A DNA stretch of 12,550 bases from JAWOGN01 sp046496815 (GTDB lineage: Bacteria; Desulfobacterota; DSM-4660; Desulfatiglandales; Desulfatiglandaceae): the NCBI GenBank assembly GCA_046496815.1, contig JAWOGN010000277.1, positions 1 through 12,550 on the forward strand, in the 5' to 3' direction. Positions within the stretch are counted from its first letter, which is position 1. Each line of letters opens with the position of its first letter. The notes beneath the pieces are model-generated. The model saw nothing but the letters and a program-made list of their open reading frames with translations, was not told the DNA's origin and did no database searches. The position numbers were made by a program, and so were the translations under genes. Below are positions 7,996 to 12,550 of the stretch, piece after piece.

Positions 7996-8829
7996 TTAGT
8001 TACGTCTTACGATGCCGATTACGTTGGGGATCTTCAGCATCGACGTGTGATCGTCGTATTTCGTGAACCCAATTGTCTCGGCGCGTTTTCCTGCGGGCTC
8101 GATTTCATCCAAATTAATATATAAAGTGGCTTCAGGCCCGCCTTCCAGATACATGGCATTTTGAATGAAAATCGGGAGTGAAAGTAAATCATGAATGAAA
8201 TCATGCGTCGAAAAGAGCGAGCGACTGTAGACAAACAAAATATTGCGGTGCGTGTCCATGCCGATGGCAGCGGTGCTGTGAAGCCTTGCCTGCTGGGGCC
8301 ATCCTCGCTTTTTCCCGTCGCTTATCATGCGATAATTCTGTATGGCCGTGTGGTAGGTGTCTATCATCTCTTTCCAGTTGTCCTGAAGGTGTCGATCGAC
8401 GAACCGGACAGGCGGGTCGGAGCTGTGGATTGGATTAAAAACCATAAAGGCACCAAAGACCGGATTGAAATGCGCATTGTTGGTGTGGTCGAAATTCCTC
8501 ATATATCCGGTACTCTTGAGCGGATCTTCGTTTTGATACATACTGGCATTGATGGCTGCCAGCAGGCGAAACTGCTTGCACCATTCTTTTGCCGTCCTCG
8601 AATTCCCGTTATGCTCGGATGCAGACAGAAGCTTTAAGGAATAGAAAGCGGAACTTATTTTCAGAATCGATATTGAATCATCGGACTGGTGATAGTGCCG
8701 TGGAGAAACGAACTGCCCGAGATAGAGACCTCTATCGAGTTCCGTCCACGGCTCAGACTCGCCCCTTGACTGGGAACATAAAACAAACAAAACCAACACA
8801 ATTGGGGGAATTCCTTTGAAGGCGTTCAC
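7996..8829 (-). CDS. Secreted phosphodiester glycosidase-like protein (NAGPA/DUF2233 type)
   Basis: A 277-residue protein with an N-terminal signal sequence (hydrophobic PPIVLVLFVLC, then SQSRGES), so probably periplasmic or secreted. The residue before the cysteine is leucine, so a lipobox is unlikely. The body shows the hallmarks of the phosphodiester glycosidase family, whose model member uncovers mannose-6-phosphate by removing GlcNAc from a phosphodiester: LLAAINASMYQ with STGYM, a GAFMVF strand, AIGMDTHRNILFVYSR, and NAMYLEGGPEATLYI near the C-terminus. The usual LDGG is LEGG here, a conservative change. Bacterial substrates are mostly unknown; cell-wall or capsule sugar phosphodiesters are an inference. 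GTG 8829 is chosen because AAAGGAG lies eight bases upstream; TTG 8847 would place the ribosome binding site inside the gene. It is 37 bp after the fibronectin-type gene and 17 bp before the permease gene. Confidence 0.82.
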   Translation of the reverse strand: MNAFKGIPPIVLVLFVLCSQSRGESEPWTELDRGLYLGQFVSPRHYHQSDDSISILKISSAFYSLKLLSASEHNGNSRTAKEWCKQFRLLAAINASMYQNEDPLKSTGYMRNFDHTNNAHFNPVFGAFMVFNPIHSSDPPVRFVDRHLQDNWKEMIDTYHTAIQNYRMISDGKKRGWPQQARLHSTAAIGMDTHRNILFVYSRSLFSTHDFIHDLLSLPIFIQNAMYLEGGPEATLYINLDEIEPAGKRAETIGFTKYDDHTSMLKIPNVIGIVRRN

Positions 8830-8866
8830 CGCTTCGACTCCTTTCAATCTTTAGACGCAGGTTTTT

Positions 8867-9175
8867 CTAGGTGTCTTCAACCACAAGGTTTAACGGAGCC
8901 TCCGGGGCGGTGAAATCGAAGGGTGCTGAACAAACCGACATGTCGGATTCGTTTCCCTTGTAGTTAAGTGCCGTGACGCCGATTTCTATGTCTCCCGCAA
9001 CACGGGGAAATGAAGGGACCGCATCCGGCAAAATCACTTCGTTCACATTTCCCAGTTCTACGGAGTCAGCGTCATAATTGACCCCCTGGCCAATGGCCCA
9101 ATAGAGCTTGTAGCCTGCGACATCAGGGGAGGTGGAAAAATCCCAACGGACCCGTTTTGTCTTAATTTTAGCCAT
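8867..9175 (-). CDS. Small fibronectin type III domain protein
   Basis: A 102-residue protein that is almost exactly one fibronectin type III fold: VRWDFSTSPDVAGYKLYWA (the core tryptophan and the GYKLYW strand), later DIEIGVTALNYKGNESDMS, the usual VTAxxxxGNES turn. It ends APEAPLNLVVEDT, which resembles the first strand of a following repeat that is absent. Such domains bind proteins or carbohydrates and have no catalytic role. I chose ATG 9175 because a perfect AAGGAGG lies at 9184-9190. The same frame is open upstream to 9547, so a 226-residue form is possible. No signal peptide is visible in the short form. It lies 37 bp before the phosphodiester glycosidase gene on the same strand, so an operon is likely. 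Confidence 0.7.
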   Translation of the reverse strand: MAKIKTKRVRWDFSTSPDVAGYKLYWAIGQGVNYDADSVELGNVNEVILPDAVPSFPRVAGDIEIGVTALNYKGNESDMSVCSAPFDFTAPEAPLNLVVEDT

Positions 9176-9566
9176 TCTTTTCGCCTCCTTTGCGATACCC
9201 AAAAATTGTTCATGATCCTTAAGCATGCCACTGAAGTCCGCCTGCACCATCCCCATTCGCCTTGTCAAACCGGGTTTCAGATACACCTGAGAAGGACTGA
9301 TTTTCACGGTTTCCCGGTCAATCTTTAGCCCCCCCTCCCGGTAACGGTTTGAAAAACACGACCTTTTGTGAACCGTTAAATCAGGTATATAGACTGCAAC
9401 TTTTTTCGGTACGATCCGGCCTTTCATGCCGTTTCTGCATCTGAGTGAGGTTGGGTGATCCTGTCCGCTCAGATTCAAGGGCTTATCCGGCATGAAGAAT
9501 TTGAGATGAAGCATTTTTTTGAGGTGCGCCACGGATATATTGTTCATTTGCCGACGTATGAAAACC
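9176..9566 (-). other. 391-bp region with an open frame joined to the fibronectin-type gene
   Basis: Between the Clp-fold gene (stop at 9567) and the fibronectin-type start, the frame of the latter stays open for 124 codons back to ATG 9547. A stop-free run this long is unlikely by chance (about 0.3% per frame at random codon use). The translation contains plausible stretches such as KKVAVYIPDLTVHKR and MVQADFSGMLKDHEQFL, but matches no family I know, and ATG 9547 has no ribosome binding site. It may be an N-terminal domain of a longer protein, a decayed upstream gene now joined in frame, or a separate short gene. I saw no terminator or clear promoter in it. Confidence 0.4.
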
Positions 9567-10727
9567 CTATTGATCCACCCATCTCTTATTCAAGTGGAGG
9601 CGTTCGTATGTGTGAACGGGAAACTCCTTCCTGAATTCATCGAAACAGTCATGGATGATATGGGGTAAATTACTTTGAAGCCACGTTTGGACATAGTCAA
9701 ACACGGATTGTTCGTTGACTTCAATTTGAGCGGGAAGTTGAAGTGCGGGTAAAACAACTTGGGGGTTAAATTGCAGGTTTGAGGGGATCTGTCTTAATTT
9801 CCTCATTCTGACATCACATTGAAAAAACCGGCTTCTTTTAATTGTTTCCAGGTACACCAACTTATGGTCACGAAATGTCATCTCCTCCTCATCGGATTGG
9901 TCCAGGACATCCTCAGGGCAGAAGGGTTCTCTCATTCGTAATTCTTCTTCGTAGTCGGTCAGGAGTTCCCAATAGGTTGGTTCAAGATGTTGAGCCCGCC
10001 TGACCTGTTTCAGTCCCAGTCGCTTCGTGGCTTCAGAAATCGAGATGGCGTGAGCCGGTGGGAGATACTCGGAGAAAAGCCTTTGGATGATGTCTGCGTT
10101 GGTTCTTTTTGTAAATTTTTTCTTGCGGGTTTGCAATAGCCGCAGGCAAACGGCTTTTGTTTGCTCCAACGTTCGATTTGCGCGACCCAAGAAAAGAGGG
10201 GATACCTGATGCAGGGTATGGATCAAGGCGTCAACCCTTTGCTTCTGTCTGATGTTTCCCAGACGTTCTAATAACTGAATCAGCGCCGTTACGTCCCCAG
10301 GGTCGAAAGGCATGCGTTCATCGGGTTCCGTATCCGCAGGAATTTGTGCTGCGGTGGAGATGTCAATCGAACTCAGTTCGCCTTTTTCACCCATGATAAT
10401 TTCGTCGGCTCCCAAGGCGATCATGGTTGCCGCACCGTATGCTTTGTATGGAATGATTACGTTGAATTTATTAAACAATTCCCTGATGGTGGTGACAATC
10501 CGCCAGGGCACCGCATGGTCGCCCTTTTCGCCGTAAATGAAGAGATCAAGACCCCGTTTTTTCTCAAAAGGTTTTAGTTCTCTCAGGAGGCAATAAATTT
10601 CACGCACAATATCGGGGAAAAAGGTGGCCGAGGCGTTCAGACGATCGCTGAGTAAGTAAGCAAAAAAATATGAATTTCGTTTATCTTCGATTTCTCTAAT
10701 TAAATCTAAACGCCTTTTTTTTGACAT
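9567..10727 (-). CDS. SDH-family Clp-fold proteinase homologue, probably inactive
   Basis: A 386-residue protein resembling the serine dehydrogenase proteinase (SDH_sah) family, cousins of SppA and ClpP. The family core is clear: LDLFIYGEKGD (residues 60-70), WRIVTTIRELF, FNVIIPYKAYGAATMIALG (88-106), ADEIIMGEKGELSSID (107-122), and a later helix reading SISEATKRLGL. In relatives the middle motif contains the nucleophile serine (as in YAMSGGT); here the aligned residue is Gly98 (codon at 10434-10436), so peptidase activity is doubtful. About 100 C-terminal residues after EELRMREPF look extra and are unrecognised. No signal peptide or membrane anchor is visible. Start: GGAG at 10733-10736 lies five bases before ATG 10727; ATG 10730 is also possible, and GTG 10745 is upstream of that site. 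A candidate promoter lies at 10758-10787. The next gene downstream is 391 bp away. Confidence 0.8.
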   Translation of the reverse strand: MSKKRRLDLIREIEDKRNSYFFAYLLSDRLNASATFFPDIVREIYCLLRELKPFEKKRGLDLFIYGEKGDHAVPWRIVTTIRELFNKFNVIIPYKAYGAATMIALGADEIIMGEKGELSSIDISTAAQIPADTEPDERMPFDPGDVTALIQLLERLGNIRQKQRVDALIHTLHQVSPLFLGRANRTLEQTKAVCLRLLQTRKKKFTKRTNADIIQRLFSEYLPPAHAISISEATKRLGLKQVRRAQHLEPTYWELLTDYEEELRMREPFCPEDVLDQSDEEEMTFRDHKLVYLETIKRSRFFQCDVRMRKLRQIPSNLQFNPQVVLPALQLPAQIEVNEQSVFDYVQTWLQSNLPHIIHDCFDEFRKEFPVHTYERLHLNKRWVDQ

Positions 10728-10757
10728 CATTACTCCAATGAGCACGTGGGTAAAGAT

Positions 10758-10787
10758 TTTATATCACTAAGCGGGGTTGGTATCCAA
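10758..10787 (-). promoter_or_regulatory. Candidate sigma-70 promoter of the Clp-fold gene
   Basis: Read on the minus strand: TTGGAT as -35 (10782-10787), an 18-base spacer, then TGATATAAA, an extended -10 with TATAAA at 10758-10763. The -10 matches five of six consensus bases and has the upstream TG; the -35 matches only three. The predicted RNA would have a leader of roughly 25 bases before ATG 10727. TTGG-TAT-CCAA (10777-10787), a small dyad, overlaps the -35 and could be an operator. This is prediction only. Confidence 0.4.
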
Positions 10788-10821
10788 ACATTTATATCCC
10801 ATCCTTAGGAGGAACGAGCAC

Positions 10822-10917
10822 TTGAACATCTCAGCCCAGGAAAAAATCAGTATTCCTGTGAGATCGGCAGAAGCGCGTGCCGATCTCAGGGCAGGAGGGA
10901 TTCAGTTCACGCGGTGA
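10822..10917 (+). CDS. Possible 31-residue leader peptide frame, doubtful
   Basis: TTG 10822 has AGGAGG at 10807-10812, nine bases upstream, and the frame runs to TGA 10915-10917. The product would begin MNISAQEKISIPVRSAE and end GGIQFTR; no family is recognised. It is on the opposite strand from both neighbours and wholly contains the tandem hairpins at 10837-10888, which is the layout of an attenuator leader but without a clear plus-strand gene to control. Chance cannot be excluded. Confidence 0.15.
   Translation: MNISAQEKISIPVRSAEARADLRAGGIQFTR
10828..10895. repeat. Two abutting hairpins with an alternative-pairing repeat
   Basis: Hairpin 1 is CAGGAA (10837-10842) with TTCCTG (10853-10858), loop ten bases. 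Hairpin 2 begins at the next base: TGAGATCGGCA (10859-10869) with TGCCGATCTCA (10878-10888), a perfect 11-base stem with an eight-base loop. ATCTCAGCCCAGG (10828-10840) is repeated as ATCTCAGGGCAGG (10883-10895), 11 of 13 identical. The central segment 10855-10864 can therefore pair with either copy. No T-run directly follows hairpin 2 on either strand, so it is not a standard terminator. It lies in the 353-bp gap between the GH108-like and Clp-fold genes, where no firm gene is present. Confidence 0.6.
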
Positions 10918-11080
10918 GGCGGCATTGTCACAGAGAGACGTGAAGACGATGAAGGGAAGCGTTGTAGGCCTGTTGTTTGCATTTTTGAATTCGGCTCGAA
11001 TTGCACTTGAAGAAACATCAAACCGGTAAGCTGACAACGGGGAGGGGCTCTTCTACGAACAGAATATCGCCCCCAATTTG

Positions 11081-11716
11081 CTACTCAATTCTGAAGTCTG
11101 TCGGGGGCGCCGGCGGTTTCATTGCCACCATGTCCTTTGAAATTTTTATTCTTTTCAGAAATCTTCTTGTGCAATCCTCCTGTAAGGGCTGCTTTCTTAA
11201 ATACCCGATGTAGTGCATGCCTTCCAACACATTCATTACTTTGAGTAAATCTAAGGAATCTTCAGCCTTTAAGTAAGTTTCCAGAGTCTCCAGCGTCATT
11301 GGACCGAAGCGACCATCTTCAGGAATACTCCCGTGCTTTTCCCGGTAGCCGCTGAGCAAATTCAAGCTTTCCTGCAAAAAACACACCGCCCTGTGAACGC
11401 CCAGGTTCAGGCTTGTGTCAAATAGTTCATCGGCAATTCTCTGGTCTGGAATCCTGTCCCCCGCAAATCTATCCCAGTAAATCTGCTTGAAAAAAAAGCG
11501 GACCTCCTTTTTCAGTCTTTCATTTTGGTCCAAAGTTCGTCTGAGTTCATTCTGGTTACTGGCCGCTCGTCGCAACGCATCGACGATCACCCAGCCTCCC
11601 CAAGACGGATGAAACCGGCGTGAGATCCCCTTATAGGTCTCATCATCACCGTCCTCAGGGTAATAACCCCCTTGGTTCCTGGAGATCCTTCCAAATGCTT
11701 CATCAAAATTTGCCAT
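11081..11716 (-). CDS. GH108/phage N4-type muramidase-like protein with altered EGGY motif
   Basis: A 211-residue protein with the two-part build of the glycoside hydrolase 108 N-acetylmuramidase family known from phage N4 and from bacterial zeta-type secretion muramidases. The N-terminal part reads FDEAFGRISRNQGGYYP, then DETYKGISRRFHP and WGGW; the C-terminal part, with LFDTSLNLGVHRAVCFLQESL and DGRFGPMTLETL, is the matching peptidoglycan-binding domain. The family catalytic motif is EGGY with Glu as acid; here it reads QGGY, with Gln15 at 11672-11674 (CAA). The protein may bind peptidoglycan without cutting it. It ends with a proline-rich tail, PPAPPTDFRIE. No signal peptide is visible, as is common for holin-released family members, but no holin is seen. 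ATG 11716 is preferred (AGG nine bases upstream) over TTG 11743. It could be a prophage relic, though no other phage genes flank it. Confidence 0.8.
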   Translation of the reverse strand: MANFDEAFGRISRNQGGYYPEDGDDETYKGISRRFHPSWGGWVIVDALRRAASNQNELRRTLDQNERLKKEVRFFFKQIYWDRFAGDRIPDQRIADELFDTSLNLGVHRAVCFLQESLNLLSGYREKHGSIPEDGRFGPMTLETLETYLKAEDSLDLLKVMNVLEGMHYIGYLRKQPLQEDCTRRFLKRIKISKDMVAMKPPAPPTDFRIE

Positions 11717-11835
11717 GGCTGAATGCCTCGTAAGCACCGTCAAATCGAAGTGAGATAATTGTTAAGTATTAGCGGTTTCCCGAACTTGCGCTTTTTCTGG
11801 GGGATTCTCTCAGGCTTCATCTCCGGATTAGGGGT

Positions 11836-11911
11836 CGGCGAGCCCTGAAAGGTCGCCGCTTTTCATGAAACGACATAAAATGTCGGGCGTCAAGGAAAAT
11901 CGGACTTCCGA
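11836..11911. other. Cluster of four small dyads in the gap before the GH108-like gene
   Basis: In the 297-bp gap between the GH108-like gene and trmJ four dyads lie close together: CGGCGA (11836-11841) with TCGCCG (11853-11858), extendable by two pairs past a one-base bulge; the palindrome TTTCATGAAA (11861-11870); CGACAT-AAA-ATGTCG (11871-11885); and TCGGA-CT-TCCGA (11900-11911). Read on the minus strand, the last is followed by TTTTCC and could be a weak terminator for trmJ, although its stem is short. The others may be operators or RNA structure upstream of the GH108-like gene. I see no gene in this gap. Confidence 0.35.
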
Positions 11912-12013
11912 AAAAGACCCCAACGGCCCCTGTTGTTCTGCTCACGAGTTCTTTCAAAAATCAAAATTGTTACCCTGGATGTTATTTTAACGCGAGTTCT
12001 AAGTTTCCGGGCA

Positions 12014-12550
12014 TCAACTTTTCTTCTTTTCCCGTCTCAACTTTTCCAACTGCTCCGAGTACCAGTCTATCTGACGGCATATCCCTCTGACAATCCGCAC
12101 TTCCCTTGCCCTTAAGGGAACTCGTGACAGGAAGCGCCGAATATTGAGCATCCAATGTTCCGGGTTCTGTGGATCGATGAAACCGACTTTCATAAGCACT
12201 TCCTTCAGATGCTCATACATGCCTTCAAGTTCAAATTGGTTGGCGAGACGAGGCGAGAATTTCGGTTTCATCTCGCAGGTTGTCATGAAGATCTCATAGC
12301 ACACGATCATGACCGCTTGGGCAAGATTCAGGGAAGAAAAGCCGGCTGTGGGGATTGTCGCAATGGTGTGACAATAACGTAGTTGCTCGTTCGAGAGTCC
12401 GCGATCTTCGGGGCCGAAAAGAACGGCAATCCGATTATTTTTTGAAATTTCTATAAGATCTTGGGCGAGGCGACGGGGTTGGGTTATGGCCGGGCGGGAT
12501 GACCCGGTACGGGCCGTGGTTCCGACTACGTACCGGTAGGGTCCCAAAGC
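12014..12550 (-). CDS. trmJ: TrmJ-like tRNA 2'-O-methyltransferase (5' end outside window)
   Basis: The C-terminal 178 residues or so of a SpoU/TrmH-class (SPOUT) methyltransferase that uses S-adenosylmethionine to methylate the ribose 2'-OH of a nucleotide in RNA; the closest match is TrmJ, which modifies position 32 of tRNA. Visible features are YVVGTTART, the knot motifs VLFGPEDRGLSNEQL and IPTAGFSSLNLAQAV, and the C-terminal helical extension with FIDPQNPEHWMLNIRRFLSR and VRGICRQIDW, which agrees with E. coli TrmJ in order and spacing. The frame is still open at base 12550; about 75 N-terminal residues and the true start lie beyond the edge. The stop is TGA at 12014-12016, after a lysine-rich tail. 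A different SpoU-family target cannot be fully excluded. Confidence 0.9.
   Translation of the reverse strand, partial: ALGPYRYVVGTTARTGSSRPAITQPRRLAQDLIEISKNNRIAVLFGPEDRGLSNEQLRYCHTIATIPTAGFSSLNLAQAVMIVCYEIFMTTCEMKPKFSPRLANQFELEGMYEHLKEVLMKVGFIDPQNPEHWMLNIRRFLSRVPLRAREVRIVRGICRQIDWYSEQLEKLRREKKKS

Noticed and set aside
8191..8637. 148-codon open frame on the plus strand inside the phosphodiester glycosidase gene
   Set aside because: The opposite strand carries recognisable family motifs and a ribosome binding site; this frame has no known domain and is antisense shadow.
10859..10888. 11-base stem as an intrinsic terminator for the GH108-like gene
   Set aside because: On the minus strand the T-run begins about 12 bases after the stem, and part of it lies within a second hairpin, so it does not fit the standard terminator layout.
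10831..11037. 68-codon minus-strand frame in the gap before the Clp-fold gene
   Set aside because: TTG start without a ribosome binding site, low-complexity translation, and it runs through the hairpin element; no family resemblance.

Overview
The window looks like chromosomal DNA from a Gram-negative, environmental bacterium, most like a delta-proteobacterium (Desulfobacterota type). I infer this from the mix of families, the moderate GC content, the TTG/GTG starts with clear GGAGG-type ribosome binding sites, and a REP-like palindrome built on ATTCCGGC/GCCGGAAT. No single gene fixes the taxon. I see no tRNA, rRNA, CRISPR array, transposase or integrase.

Left part, plus strand (46-6838). 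A 1000-residue SWIM/SNF2 helicase-like ATPase is followed by a 468-residue protein with an N-terminal SEC-C zinc knuckle. A 638-bp gap (4598-5235) follows. It holds a REP-like hairpin, a GAAA-loop hairpin, a short frame broken by a UGA behind a strong ribosome binding site, and a possible 56-codon leader frame. Next come ddl (D-Ala-D-Ala ligase) and, 16 bp later, an MGMT-type DNA alkyl-cysteine methyltransferase, probably co-transcribed.

Right part, minus strand (12550 down to 6938). Reading in the direction of transcription: the C-terminal part of a TrmJ-like tRNA 2'-O-methyltransferase (cut by the window edge); a GH108-type muramidase-like protein whose EGGY motif reads QGGY; a Clp-fold SDH-family proteinase homologue whose expected nucleophile serine is glycine; a small fibronectin type III protein; a secreted phosphodiester glycosidase-like protein; and a RarD-type EamA permease that converges on the methyltransferase gene. 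The last three are tightly spaced and may form an operon.

Most unusual points: two adjacent hydrolase-family genes both seem to lack a key catalytic residue, which suggests binding or scaffold roles or decay. The gap between them (10728-11080) carries two abutting hairpins plus a near-repeat that allows mutually exclusive base pairing, as in an attenuator. The SNF2/SEC-C pair is also worth a neighbourhood search. I do not see a complete, recognisable defence or mobile system here.
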